Positions 25,262-33,825 are shown, counted from the first letter of the stretch. The stretch: 64,000 nt of DNA from an uncultured Clostridia bacterium (GCA_934278925.1 CAKQWJ010000005.1:1-64000), one strand, 5' to 3'. Notes: generated by a model from the sequence alone, not told the origin. Numbers and translations: made by a program.

Positions 25262-26611
25262 TTACACGGTGCATCTTACGATGTACAGCCCATCCTGATA
25301 GGTGTCCACGTAAATGTATCCGCGGTCGTCCACCAGAACGTCTTCGGCGATGCCGATGTGCGGTCCCGGGAACAGCGTGCCGTCCTCGATGTCGAACCAG
25401 GTGCCTTCCGGATCCGGCGGCATGAAGTAAGCGATTTCCTTCGGAACGAACGGATCCGATACGTCGTAGACGCGGAGGCCCGCCTGGAAGTGGCAGTTGT
25501 AGACTCTGTCGTCTCTCTGCTCCAAGCAATCCTGCGGTGCGGCATCGTACATGTTGTGCGGGCCGAATACCACGCGCTGGCCGTCGATGATGTTGAAGTT
25601 CTCGCCGTGGCACTTTTTGTATTCTTCCGGAACTTCCGGATACGGGAATACGGAAATCAGGGACGGGTTCTCCTTGTCGTCGGTCTCGATCATTCCAATC
25701 ATGTTCATCGGCTGGCTGGTGATTTTGTGGAACATGCCATCCTCACGGTTCGGATCGAAGTACCAAGGACGCTCACCCTCGGTGGTTACGATGGCGAACG
25801 GTCTGTCGCCCAAAGGCATTGCGGTGTGCACCGCTGCGCCGGACTGGCCGTTGGAGAACGGCGGGTTCAGCGGAACGTTGCCCAGCAGTCTCGGACGGGT
25901 TTTGTCCTTCACGTCGATCATGCAGAATCCCACGTTCGGGAACGCCGCATAGACGATGTCGTTTCTCTCGGTGATGGCGTGGCCGTTCGGCAGCTTCATG
26001 AACGGCTCGGTTCCGAATTCCGGAATGTCCGACGCCTTCTTGTTGCCCAGATACTGGCCGTCTGCCCACCAGCTGCCCACCTCAACCGGATGAGTCGGAT
26101 CCTCCAGGTCGATGATGCGCAGAATGTATCCCATATAATTTCTTTTACTGCCCATGATGTACGCATATCTTCCGCCATCATAGTAGCTCCGGTGCACGCC
26201 CGGACCGTCCTCACATTCGAACTGGCCCAGGAACTTCGGATTCCATGGATCCTCCGCGATGTCGTAGATCTTGAAACCGCCCCAGAACGGCTGCTCGTGA
26301 GTTCCGTGGAGTACCCGCAGGGTTCCGCCGTAGCAAGCGATCAGCTTTCCGCCGGCCACCTGAATCTTCGCCAGGGACTGACCGTCATGGATCTCGCTGA
26401 CCCAGTCGCCCTCAACCCACTTGGACACCGGATTCTTCGGATCCGTCACTTCAATAATATTAAAACCATTATCCCGGAAGCACGCCGAATAGATAAAATA
26501 TCTTCCATCTTCCGTGCGATGCATCCCCATCTGGAACCCCGGCTTCTTGTTCAGATCGTTGTAGCCGACAAATTCCATGTTCTTCAGCAGCATTTCGGTT
26601 CTTCTGCTCAT
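25262..26611 (-). CDS. LVIVD-repeat beta-propeller protein
   Basis: 449 residues with at least five LVIVD-type blades, recognisable by F-x-I-Y/I-D-x-x-D-P-x-x-P: FNIIEVTDPKNP, FKIYDIAEDPWNP, LRIIDLEDPTHP, FCMIDVKDKTRP and LRVYDVSDPFVP. These repeats build a beta-propeller used for binding; catalysis is not established. No signal peptide is visible. The start at 26611 follows AAGGAGG; a longer in-frame start at 26653 has none. A LysR gene lies upstream on the same strand, but a hairpin (26657-26694) separates them. Confidence 0.82.
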   Translation of the reverse strand: MSRRTEMLLKNMEFVGYNDLNKKPGFQMGMHRTEDGRYFIYSACFRDNGFNIIEVTDPKNPVSKWVEGDWVSEIHDGQSLAKIQVAGGKLIACYGGTLRVLHGTHEQPFWGGFKIYDIAEDPWNPKFLGQFECEDGPGVHRSYYDGGRYAYIMGSKRNYMGYILRIIDLEDPTHPVEVGSWWADGQYLGNKKASDIPEFGTEPFMKLPNGHAITERNDIVYAAFPNVGFCMIDVKDKTRPRLLGNVPLNPPFSNGQSGAAVHTAMPLGDRPFAIVTTEGERPWYFDPNREDGMFHKITSQPMNMIGMIETDDKENPSLISVFPYPEVPEEYKKCHGENFNIIDGQRVVFGPHNMYDAAPQDCLEQRDDRVYNCHFQAGLRVYDVSDPFVPKEIAYFMPPDPEGTWFDIEDGTLFPGPHIGIAEDVLVDDRGYIYVDTYQDGLYIVRCTV

Positions 26612-26656
26612 GAATTTCCTCCTTATGATTGTTTTTTCTCCAATCCCTTCCACTAA

Positions 26657-26694
26657 AAAAAGGATATCTTCGATAGTTCGATGATATCCTTTTT
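26657..26694. terminator. Hairpin terminator between lysR and the LVIVD gene
   Basis: AAAAAGGATATC (26657-26668) and GATATCCTTTTT (26683-26694) form a 12-bp stem with T-runs on both strands. It likely ends the CHAP-lysR transcript. It is only 45 nt from the LVIVD start, so it could also act as a leader element. Confidence 0.8.
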
Positions 26695-26833
26695 GTCGTT
26701 CAATTGGAAATGCGATTTTTGAGGGGGACGTTATGCAAAAAAAGCATTACCTCCCGTCAGACACGTCCGACTCCCCCGCAAGATTCGGTTTGGCGCAGTT
26801 CCTCGGTGTCGTCCGCTGCCTCCGGCAATGCGA

Positions 26834-27736
26834 CTAAGCCTCCGGCGCTTCTTGGGGAACCCGTGCCTCGATAAATTCCCGGAAACGCTCCAACGCCGGG
26901 TTCCCGCTGTCCTTCCGCTGAATCATCCGAACCGGCAGCTCCGGTTCCCCCTCCAGCGGAATGGCCACCGTCTCCGGGCCGGCGATGTCCTGCATAGAAT
27001 TGTGGAGAATCATCACCCCGTAATTCATGTCCACTTCCAGCAAAGCGGTGGTCACGGAAGAAACGCTTTTGGCAATGTGAGGGGCGAATCCGTATTGCAA
27101 GCACAGCCCCATGGTCCGGTTGAATCCAAAGCGAGACTGAGACGCATCCACCACGATGAAACCCTCGGATTTCAAATCCTTCACGGAAACTTTTTCCTTC
27201 GCTGCCAGCGGGTTGTTCCGGTTCATGAAAACGCAGTCATGATCCCAAGAAATGACGGTTCCGGACAGCTGTTCCTTGTACACCTCCGGGAAATGCACCA
27301 GAATCCCGCAATCCAGTTCCCCTTCCTGAATCTGATCGAAGGCGGCGGATTCACTGGTGTTTCTGAAATCGATTTCCACATCCGGGTTTTCCTCTGCAAA
27401 CTGCCGGATCATTCGGCCGGTGCTCCCCGCCCGGATGCCGTCCTCCAGAATTCCGATGGTGAGCTTTTTCCTCTCCACGCTGAAGTGCTTGGCATCTTGC
27501 ATCAGCTCGTTATATTCGTTCAGTATCCGTTCGCAGTGCCGGAGCACGTTCTGTCCGGCAGGGGTCAGCTTCGGATTCACCTTGTCTCGCTGAATCAACT
27601 TGACGCCGATTTCTTTTTCCATGCTCTCAATCATCCGGCTGAAGGCGGGCTGAGACATGTACAGCTGCTTCGCCGTTTTCGAAAAATTCAGTGTTTTGGA
27701 TAATTCCAGGAAACCTTTCATCTGTTTGATGTTCAT
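26834..27736 (-). CDS. LysR-family transcriptional regulator
   Basis: 300 residues, typical length. The N-terminal helix-turn-helix is LNFSKTAKQLYMSQPAFSRMIESMEKEIG (residues about 16-44). The remainder is a periplasmic-binding-like effector domain. It begins 9 nt after the CHAP gene stop and is probably cotranscribed with it. The downstream LVIVD gene is a possible target, by position only. Confidence 0.93.
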   Translation of the reverse strand: MNIKQMKGFLELSKTLNFSKTAKQLYMSQPAFSRMIESMEKEIGVKLIQRDKVNPKLTPAGQNVLRHCERILNEYNELMQDAKHFSVERKKLTIGILEDGIRAGSTGRMIRQFAEENPDVEIDFRNTSESAAFDQIQEGELDCGILVHFPEVYKEQLSGTVISWDHDCVFMNRNNPLAAKEKVSVKDLKSEGFIVVDASQSRFGFNRTMGLCLQYGFAPHIAKSVSSVTTALLEVDMNYGVMILHNSMQDIAGPETVAIPLEGEPELPVRMIQRKDSGNPALERFREFIEARVPQEAPEA

Positions 27737-27745
27737 ATTCGCACC

Positions 27746-28495
27746 TTATTTCTCTACCAGACCGTAGCCAAAAATATCCTTGCTCTTAATCGGGTACCCG
27801 TTTCGCTTGCATATTCCTTTCCACTTCTTCTCATCCTTGCCCGTGAAGCCGGAATTTCCCTCAATGGTATAGACCTTCCCTCGGAACACCGAGGCCACCA
27901 GTCCCACGTGATCCACGGAGCCGTCGTGTTCCCAGTCGAAGAAAATGATATCTCCGGCTTTCGGTGTGTAGCCGTCTCCCTGTTCGTGGTACCGATCCCG
28001 ATCCCGGAACCAGTTCACCTGCTGGGGCACGTAGCAGGACATGGGCACTTTGCCGTCATCGATCAAACCGTTCTGATCGGCGCACCAGGAAATAAAGCAG
28101 GCGCACCAATCCACATGAGAATCAAATCCATACCACTGCCAGAATTTATCTCCGCCATAGTTTCCCAGCTGGGTGCGGGCGGTTTCCACCATGGGAACGT
28201 CCCCATCCAGCACCGTTCCGCCGGCTTTCAGCAGATTGGTTACGTACCGGCCGCCCAGAACAAAGTTCATTCCCATAAGGCACAGGATAATCACCGTCAG
28301 CGACCGCCTCCGAATTCGTTGCTGTTTCTTCTTCCGCTGCGCCTTGCGGGCGGCCCGAATCCGCCGCTCCGCATAGCGGCGCATCACTTCGTCGTCGCCG
28401 CTTTCAAGGGCCCGCAGTTCTTCCGGCGTCAGCTGAACCTGCGGGGCTGCATTCTTCTTTTTCTTTTTCTTTCGTTTCTTCCCTATATTAAACAT
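27746..28495 (-). CDS. Membrane-anchored CHAP-domain peptidoglycan hydrolase
   Basis: 249 residues. The first 65 are extremely Lys/Arg-rich and cytoplasmic, followed by one membrane helix (SLTVIILCLMGMNFVLGG, about 66-84) and an extracellular CHAP domain. Catalytic Cys lies in WCACFISWCADQ, His in VDHVGLVASV, and the polar residue in TIEGNSG. It probably cleaves peptide bonds or the amide in peptidoglycan at the outer membrane face. It is upstream of lysR. Confidence 0.88.
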   Translation of the reverse strand: MFNIGKKRKKKKKKNAAPQVQLTPEELRALESGDDEVMRRYAERRIRAARKAQRKKKQQRIRRRSLTVIILCLMGMNFVLGGRYVTNLLKAGGTVLDGDVPMVETARTQLGNYGGDKFWQWYGFDSHVDWCACFISWCADQNGLIDDGKVPMSCYVPQQVNWFRDRDRYHEQGDGYTPKAGDIIFFDWEHDGSVDHVGLVASVFRGKVYTIEGNSGFTGKDEKKWKGICKRNGYPIKSKDIFGYGLVEK

Positions 28496-28556
28496 CTGTG
28501 TACCTTTTCTAATTTATCTTTGCTGCTATGCGCTTGCCTTTCGGCTTTTCCGTCAC

Positions 28557-28736
28557 TTATTTTCCGGATGCCGATTGCTCTCTGCCGGCCGAACCCGTCT
28601 TTCCGGAGTTGTTGTTCATCTTTTTGTTGACGCTGCAGCAGCTCATGGGCCGATCTCCGAATTCCTTGGAATTGGACTCCCCCAGTCGCTCAAGGTACTC
28701 ATTCCATGATTTTTTAAGCTTTGCAAATAATTTCAA
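28557..28736 (-). CDS. Small Cys-Cys motif protein (LDCC-type putative metal-binding)
   Basis: 59 residues from a TTG with GGAGGAG upstream. It opens MKLFAKLKKSWNEYLERLGE and then has KEFGDRPMSCCSVNK. This matches the small clostridial family with an amphipathic N-terminal helix, K-x-F-G and an L-D-C-C pair; here L-D is replaced by M-S. The tail is Ser/Gly/Asn-rich. Family members are annotated as putative metal-binding proteins without proven function. It is isolated between the CHAP gene and array C. Confidence 0.65.
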   Translation of the reverse strand: MKLFAKLKKSWNEYLERLGESNSKEFGDRPMSCCSVNKKMNNNSGKTGSAGREQSASGK

Positions 28737-28816
28737 CGTTAATCTCCTCCCCTACTTTAACAATTTATTGTACCACTTTGAACACAAATTAATTGATATA
28801 AATGTGAAAATTAAAA

Positions 28817-29030
28817 TTGCCGCCGGCCGGGCCGCCTTCTTCCTTTTTTCAGGCCCGCGGTTCGCGCTCGAAAACCGAATTCATTGGCTTTGCGGGCAGG
28901 CGAGCGCGAACTTTGCCGCCGGCCGGGCCGCTTTCTTCCTTCTTTCAGGCCCGCGGTTCGCGCTCGAAAACCGAATTCATTGGCTTTGCGGGCAGGCGGG
29001 CGCGAACCGGGCCGCCGGCCGGGCCGGGCA
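28817..29030. repeat. Array C: two 52-nt palindromes, 96-nt period
   Basis: Two nearly identical 52-nt units (28860-28911 and 28956-29007) have arms GTTCGCGCTC and GAGCGCGAAC (GGGCGCGAAC in unit 2, a wobble-compatible change) and a core GGCTTTGCGGG. GC-rich, mutually similar segments (CCGCCGGCCGGGCCG..) precede, separate and follow them. The 52-nt length, the GTT/AAC ends and the core position match arrays A and B, while the arms differ. Confidence 0.88.
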
Positions 29031-29040
29031 CAAATAAGAA

Positions 29041-29067
29041 GGGAGCTTGCGCCCGGCGCAAGCTCCC
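29041..29067. terminator. Terminator of proC
   Basis: GGGAGCTTGCGC and its perfect reverse complement form a 12-bp stem with a CCG loop, 36 nt after the proC stop. The minus strand then reads TTCTTATTTG. Confidence 0.8.
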
Positions 29068-29102
29068 CACATCTTAAAAATCCAATTAAATCCCCTGCTT
29101 CA

Positions 29103-29894
29103 TTACATGCTTCTGGATTTCCGGGTGGCGGCGGACACGCACTTGATGGTCGCCGCACGGAAGCCGTTATCTTCCAGTACTTCACATCCTTCAATTGTGG
29201 TTCCGGCCGGGGAAGTCACCATGTCCTTCAGCTGACCCGGGTGCATGCCGGTATCCTTCAGGAGTTTCGCGGATCCCAGCACCGTCTGAATTGCCAGCTC
29301 GTAAGCCACATCACGGGTCAAACCTTCTTTTACGCCGCCATCGGCCAGTGCCTCCACGAACATTGCCACGTATGCCGGGCCGCCGCCGGAAAGACCGCAG
29401 GCCGCATCCAGGTCGTAGGTTTTGACCCAGGTAATGGTGCCGATGGACTCGAAGAGCTTCGTGGCAAAATCCCGCTCCGCCTCCGTCAGATCGTTTTCCT
29501 TGCTGCAGGCGAACGCCCCTTCAAAAACAAGCGCCGGGGTATTCGGAAGCAGCCGCAGAATGCGGAATTCTTTTACCGTGCAAGCATCCCGAAGACGCTC
29601 TACGGACACCCCCGGAAGGATGGACAGCATTGCCTTGCCCTGCAGCCCCTTTCCGGTCTGTGCCATGGCATCCGGCATCTGCTGTGGTTTTACCGCCAGA
29701 AGGGTCACGTCCGTGTTTGCGGTGACATCTTCATCGTCCTTCGCCACCGTCAGGCCGAACTCCTCCGCCGCTTTCCGCGCCGACTCCTTGATATCGTAGA
29801 CCAGCACGTCTTCCTTTGCCAGAACGCCGCTAGCCACCGCACCTTTCACGATGGCACCGCCCATGTTTCCGAATCCAATTACGCCAAATTTCAT
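29103..29894 (-). CDS. proC: Pyrroline-5-carboxylate reductase
   Basis: 263 residues. The N-terminal Rossmann motif is GVIGFGNMGGAIVKG. Conserved LLAVKPQQM, LRLLPNTPALV and the C-terminal signature DLDAACGLSGGGPAYVAMFVEALADGGVKEGL follow. It reduces pyrroline-5-carboxylate to proline with NAD(P)H. It is preceded by the ATC-hydrolase-like gene with a 33-nt gap, so the two may be cotranscribed. Confidence 0.97.
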   Translation of the reverse strand: MKFGVIGFGNMGGAIVKGAVASGVLAKEDVLVYDIKESARKAAEEFGLTVAKDDEDVTANTDVTLLAVKPQQMPDAMAQTGKGLQGKAMLSILPGVSVERLRDACTVKEFRILRLLPNTPALVFEGAFACSKENDLTEAERDFATKLFESIGTITWVKTYDLDAACGLSGGGPAYVAMFVEALADGGVKEGLTRDVAYELAIQTVLGSAKLLKDTGMHPGQLKDMVTSPAGTTIEGCEVLEDNGFRAATIKCVSAATRKSRSM

Positions 29895-29927
29895 CTCAAG
29901 TACCTTCTTTCTGTTTCGTTCAATTTC

Positions 29928-30614
29928 TTAGAACCGTTCTCCCTCAAATTCCAAAATCCGATCGTATTCCGCCTGACCGAAGAGTTTTACGTAATCCTGC
30001 ACCGCCTTCCGGATGATTTCATCGGCACTCTCCGGGAACGCTTTCTGAATTTCATCGGTGATGGTGTAGTAGATGTGCGCCGTGTGGTAGTCGAAATCCC
30101 GCATGGCCGAAGTGCCCAACTCCTGTTTCTTCCGGTTCATTTTCGCCAGGTCTTCCTCCGTCAGCGGCTGCCCCCAGTCGAACTCGCAGCGCTTGCCGCC
30201 CCAGCTCATGGTCGGCACGTTGGGCGTACAGACGAAATCCTCGCAGAATCCCTCGTACACCGCCTTGTCCACGTTCACGCAGTATTCCCGGCCGTACTCC
30301 AACAGGCCATACTTATTCCAGGCGTCGCACCACGCGCATTTGCTGATGTAGCTCTTCAGGGTCGGTTCCGTCTCGTCGTATCCGAACTCCATCTGGCCCT
30401 CGTAATCCGGCTTCCACTCGCCGTAGGCCTGATTGGTCCACAGAGCAATCGGGTCCCCGTTGGCTTTCGCCCGAGCCGCCATCCGTGCGCCCCGCTCCCG
30501 GCCGTACCGAATCATGCCTTTCTGAATGACATCCCGACCTTTCTCACCCTCGGTTTCCACCGTGTATTTGCAAAGTAGCGCGAACACGATTGCTTGATTT
30601 TCAATTCTCAGCAT
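29928..30614 (-). CDS. L-2-amino-thiazoline-4-carboxylic acid hydrolase-like protein
   Basis: 228 residues. It resembles the ATC_hydrolase family: an N-terminal helical region with GRERGARMAARAKANGD, a middle C-A-W-C-D-A-W segment, YCVNVDKAVYEGF and a CEFDW near 150. Members of this family are named after an enzyme of thiazoline breakdown to cysteine, but most are uncharacterised, so the substrate is unknown. The ATG at 30614 follows AAGGAGG. A longer frame to 30644 lacks a ribosome site. Confidence 0.75.
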   Translation of the reverse strand: MLRIENQAIVFALLCKYTVETEGEKGRDVIQKGMIRYGRERGARMAARAKANGDPIALWTNQAYGEWKPDYEGQMEFGYDETEPTLKSYISKCAWCDAWNKYGLLEYGREYCVNVDKAVYEGFCEDFVCTPNVPTMSWGGKRCEFDWGQPLTEEDLAKMNRKKQELGTSAMRDFDYHTAHIYYTITDEIQKAFPESADEIIRKAVQDYVKLFGQAEYDRILEFEGERF

Positions 30615-30671
30615 TTGCCTACCTCCTTGGTTGCTTATTAGCACTCACTATACGCTTTTCTGTTTTAAAAT

Positions 30672-30821
30672 TCAATATTTTACAGGAATGTTTATCCTAT
30701 GTACCAAATTATATGCTTTTTCGCCCGCTTCCTCAACCGTTAATCCATCGATAAAAAGAATTTCATCTCCCCATTTACGATAGATATAATCAATAGATTT
30801 TTTTGAAGATTTAATATGAAT
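30672..30821 (-). pseudogene. 5'-truncated remnant of an unknown gene
   Basis: A minus-strand frame of about 49 codons ends in TGA at 30672. It reads like protein (SIDYIYRKWGDEILFIDG, then LTVEEAGEKAYNLVHRINIP) but has no ATG or ribosome site, and a TAA precedes it. It appears to be the C-terminal end of a gene whose 5' part was lost, in an AT-rich patch beside tiny genes. Confidence 0.45.
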
Positions 30822-30887
30822 TTAGCATTTTGAGGAGTATAATATAATAAAAGAAGAAAATGGTGCGAAGAAAACTACTAAAGTACA

Positions 30888-31268
30888 TTGAGTATTCCTT
30901 TCGACTTTTATAACAAATCTGACACGGATGAAATAAGGCGGTACACGGAGGAAAGATATGGCATTTCAATTGATTACATAAACCTTTTAAATCAGCGATA
31001 TCTGTATCAACAATCAAATGATGCGGGAAAAAGAAAGTGGTTAACGGTGGAAGATGATTGTGTCGTTGATTTCTGCAACAATTTTGAGGGAGAATTATAC
31101 CGAATATATCAAAAGGACAACGTCTGTATACTGATGAAAAGGATTGATGAACAACTTCGGGGGTACCATTCTCCTTTGACGAATTCGGTATCTGCAGATG
31201 AGAAACATTCATTAGCAACCTGGCAAGAAGACATTTCAGAATTGATAATTGCAGCGCAGTTGGATTAA
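30888..31268 (+). CDS. Hypothetical protein in an AT-rich island
   Basis: About 126 residues from a TTG, rich in Tyr, Asp and Asn, with no membrane segment (SIPFDFYNKSDTDEIRRYTE near the start). I do not recognise a family. No good ribosome site precedes the TTG, and a TAA lies three codons upstream, so the 5' end may be lost. Low GC, weak codon bias and the neighbouring remnant at 30672-30821 suggest acquired, decaying DNA. Confidence 0.4.
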   Translation: MSIPFDFYNKSDTDEIRRYTEERYGISIDYINLLNQRYLYQQSNDAGKRKWLTVEDDCVVDFCNNFEGELYRIYQKDNVCILMKRIDEQLRGYHSPLTNSVSADEKHSLATWQEDISELIIAAQLD

Positions 31269-31327
31269 ATCCGGTTCATAATTTCCAGTATAACATTAAA
31301 ACACTGATCGTAAAGGAGATGATTATC

Positions 31328-31396
31328 ATGTCAATTTATGGAAAGAGAATGTGCTCTTCACTGACCGGAGATACCCCTGCTGGTGATTTGAATTAA
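31328..31396 (+). CDS. 22-residue peptide with strong ribosome site
   Basis: MSIYGKRMCSSLTGDTPAGD followed by LN and a stop. AAAGGAG lies at good spacing before the ATG. The peptide has one Cys and a T-G-D-T-P-A-G-D tail. It is followed 14 nt later by a 38-residue membrane peptide. It could be a small regulatory or secreted peptide, but no family is recognised. Confidence 0.35.
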   Translation: MSIYGKRMCSSLTGDTPAGDLN

Positions 31397-31410
31397 TTGG
31401 TGGTATAGCT

Positions 31411-31527
31411 ATGGATAGTATTATGAAAGCATTAGAGGCGAGAGGACAAGCGTTAACGCTTCCTCTGATTGCTGCGGGAATCATTTTAGCGGTTGTACTG
31501 ATTTGGAATTTTCGTCCGAAAAAGTAG
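31411..31527 (+). CDS. 38-residue single-pass membrane peptide
   Basis: A frame of 38 codons encodes a short amphipathic N-terminus (MDSIMKALEARGQ), one membrane helix (ALTLPLIAAGIILAVVLIW) and a basic end NFRPKK. A GGTGG site precedes the ATG. The layout fits tiny membrane modulators or type I toxins, but there is no direct evidence for toxicity. Confidence 0.5.
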   Translation: MDSIMKALEARGQALTLPLIAAGIILAVVLIWNFRPKK

Positions 31528-31645
31528 AATATTAATTAATCAATACTGGAAATATTGAGCTCCAGGGGTGAGGCCATGAAACATTTCGCCCCTGGAAATA
31601 AATGTAAAACGGGGCTTCGAAATATGAAAAGAAAGGAGAATCAAT

Positions 31646-32041
31646 GTGAATAGGAACAAAAATATTAGAAACTTCACAGTAATTGGAATCTGCTGCTACG
31701 GAATTCGACTTTTCTGGAAACCGGAAATACCAAATACAATTTCACTGGTGGGTGGAATTATTGTAGCAGTAATTGGATTAATTCTGATTAGAGTAGAACA
31801 GAAGACATCGAATAATGAATATTACTACGGAAAAAACGGTGGTGGACTTGCACCGGTTGTGCAGGTTGTAAATGGCGCCTTCATACTGGGTATTTCCATT
31901 GCTTTATTCACAATTAACGCACTGGCAGGCATTGTTTGGTATTTTGCTAATTCTTTTGCTGACCAAAACGGCTGTATAAGAGAGAGATGTGAAGCGCTGT
32001 GCGGAGGCAGGTTGAACTCCGCACAGCACTTTTCACTTTGA
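31646..32041 (+). CDS. Small membrane protein with three predicted helices
   Basis: 131 residues from a GTG with AAAGGAG. Hydrophobic stretches lie at about 10-25, 30-50 and 78-102, with a polar YYYGKNGGG loop. The last 20 codons run through a terminator hairpin (31996-32027), so the C-terminus has probably drifted or been extended by loss of an earlier stop. No family is recognised. It ends the AT-rich tiny-gene island. Confidence 0.5.
   Translation: MNRNKNIRNFTVIGICCYGIRLFWKPEIPNTISLVGGIIVAVIGLILIRVEQKTSNNEYYYGKNGGGLAPVVQVVNGAFILGISIALFTINALAGIVWYFANSFADQNGCIRERCEALCGGRLNSAQHFSL
31996..32027 (+). terminator. Terminator overlapping the end of the small membrane gene
   Basis: GCTGTGCGGAG (31996-32006) and CTCCGCACAGC (32017-32027) form a perfect 11-bp stem, followed by ACTTTTCACTTT. 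It lies within the annotated 3' end of the preceding frame. Confidence 0.8.
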
Positions 32042-32083
32042 AATTATAAAGTGCGGAATAATTCTTTTGTGTTTGGAGCTGTC

Positions 32084-33454
32084 TTATTTGTTGTTAATGC
32101 GACAGCCCCTTTTCTTCCATTCCTCTGCCGCTTCCAGCAGCGCCTCCCGGCGGTTCTCCAGGTCCCCTTCCAGCACCCGGTCCAGGATTTCATCCAACAC
32201 CCGGCCCACTTCCAGTCCCCGGGGCACCCCCAGCTCCAGCACATCCCGGCCATCGATGGCCAGGTCCTTCCGCTTCAGCACCCCTTCTTTCTCCACCACA
32301 ATCTGCACCAGCTCCCGGAACGCATCGATGGCCGCCGCCCGCTCTTCTCGCACGTGCTCCGCCTGGGACAGCACGTCCCCGCGCTCCAGCTCGATCAGCC
32401 GCATCAGCTGCTCTTCCCCCAGCTGGTTCAGCCGCCGGCGGACGTACTTTTCCGTGCGGTTAAAAACATATCCGTGGGATGCCACCAGTTCCGTCACGTC
32501 CTTTACCGTTTTCCGGTCGTAGCGAAGCCTCTTTAGAATCGCCTCCGCCATCTCTGCGGACACCTGCTCGTGACCGTAGAAGTGACCCCAATTTTCTTTT
32601 ACCACAAAACACCTCGGCTTCCCGATATCGTGGAACAGCGCCGCCAAACGCAGCACCGGTTCCGGCGGCACATTGTCCACCACGTGGAGGATGTGCTCGT
32701 ACACATCGTAACAATGAAACGGATTTTGCTGATTGAAATCGAAGGTCTCCCGAAGCTCCGGAATCACCTCGGCGAAAACATCTCGGTATTCCCGAAGCAC
32801 CGGAAGGGGATTCGGCGCGGTCAGCGTTTTCTCTATTTCCACCCGAATGCGCTCCGGTGAAATCTGCCGAAGCAGGTGTTTTTTCTCGTGAATGGCCCGG
32901 CCGGTGTTCGACTCAACCTCGTATCCCAGCTGAGCCGCAAAACGCACGCCCCGAAGAATCCGAAGGGCATCCTCTTCGAAACGCTGCACCGGATCGCCCA
33001 CAGCGCAAATCTGCCGCCGGGCGAAATCCTCTTCGTACCCCGGCACGCCCCGCAGGTTTCCATCCAGATCCATGGCCACCGCATTGATTCGAAAATCCCG
33101 GCGCTCCAAATCCTGCTCCAGAGAGCGGGTGAAGGTGACCGCATCCGGCCGCCGATGATCCGTATATTCCCCATCCACCCGGTAGGTGGTGACCTCGTAG
33201 GCTTTGTGGTCCACAATCACCCCGATGGTTCCGTGGGCCTTTCCGATTTCCAGCGTCCCAAAATCCCGAAACACCGCTTCCGTTTCCTCCGGCAGCGCAT
33301 TGGTGGTAATGTCGTAATCCCCCGGCTGCCGTCCCAGAATCAGGTCCCGCACTGCGCCCCCCACCAGGTACGCCTCGTATCCCGCCGCCTGAAGCCGTTC
33401 CATAATGAACCGAGCCTCCGCCGGAATCCGTTCCTTATAAGTCATCAAATTCAT
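32084..33454 (-). CDS. cca: CCA tRNA nucleotidyltransferase with HD domain
   Basis: 456 residues. The nucleotidyltransferase head has GGAVRDLILGRQPGDYDITT (G-G-x-V-R-D and D-x-D) near residues 32-51. EQDLERRDFRINAVAMD and RFEEDALRILRGVRFAAQLG follow. An HD domain with LAALFHDIGKPRCF lies near 250. It adds or repairs the 3' CCA of tRNAs. Its ATG overlaps the end of the 78-residue gene upstream, so they are coupled. A start three codons in (MTYKERIP) is also possible. Confidence 0.96.
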   Translation of the reverse strand: MNLMTYKERIPAEARFIMERLQAAGYEAYLVGGAVRDLILGRQPGDYDITTNALPEETEAVFRDFGTLEIGKAHGTIGVIVDHKAYEVTTYRVDGEYTDHRRPDAVTFTRSLEQDLERRDFRINAVAMDLDGNLRGVPGYEEDFARRQICAVGDPVQRFEEDALRILRGVRFAAQLGYEVESNTGRAIHEKKHLLRQISPERIRVEIEKTLTAPNPLPVLREYRDVFAEVIPELRETFDFNQQNPFHCYDVYEHILHVVDNVPPEPVLRLAALFHDIGKPRCFVVKENWGHFYGHEQVSAEMAEAILKRLRYDRKTVKDVTELVASHGYVFNRTEKYVRRRLNQLGEEQLMRLIELERGDVLSQAEHVREERAAAIDAFRELVQIVVEKEGVLKRKDLAIDGRDVLELGVPRGLEVGRVLDEILDRVLEGDLENRREALLEAAEEWKKRGCRINNK

Positions 33455-33671
33455 CGTCCTTTAAATCCTCACCGAAAAAATTCGTCCGAAAACATTCGTC
33501 ATATCGCTGCGCGTGCATCGGATCGATTTTGCAATAATACTCGAAGGCATTGTACGGCTCCGGCTTCCGATTCCGTTCCTCCAGCTTCTTCACGTTGACC
33601 CATTTCCCGTCGATATACTCAATATTCGAGGCCCAGCAAGCGAAACAAAAAATCAATATTAAAAGTAGCAT
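33435..33671 (-). CDS. Small secreted or membrane-anchored hypothetical protein
   Basis: 78 residues from an ATG with AAAGGAG. A hydrophobic start (LLLILIFCFACWA) is followed by a charged domain with KKLEERNRKPEP and an acidic end FGEDLKDDEFDDL; three Cys in total. It overlaps cca by 20 nt. I do not recognise it. A single N-terminal anchor facing outwards is inferred. Confidence 0.6.
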   Translation of the reverse strand: MLLLILIFCFACWASNIEYIDGKWVNVKKLEERNRKPEPYNAFEYYCKIDPMHAQRYDECFRTNFFGEDLKDDEFDDL

Positions 33672-33825
33672 GTTCTCACTCCTTTCACGACCCAAAACTT
33701 TCACGGTCCAAAATCTCCGTCTTTACCGGTATTCTACCCCCTTTCCCCGTCGCTGGGAAGCACATCTTCTGTTTCACGACCGCAATGAGAGCTTTCTTTC
33801 CCAATTAAAGGGGCCATCTCGCCGT

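Noticed and set aside
28528..30578. Long plus-strand frames across array C and opposite proC and the ATC-hydrolase gene
   Set aside because: Antisense shadows of clear minus-strand genes joined by GC-rich repeats.
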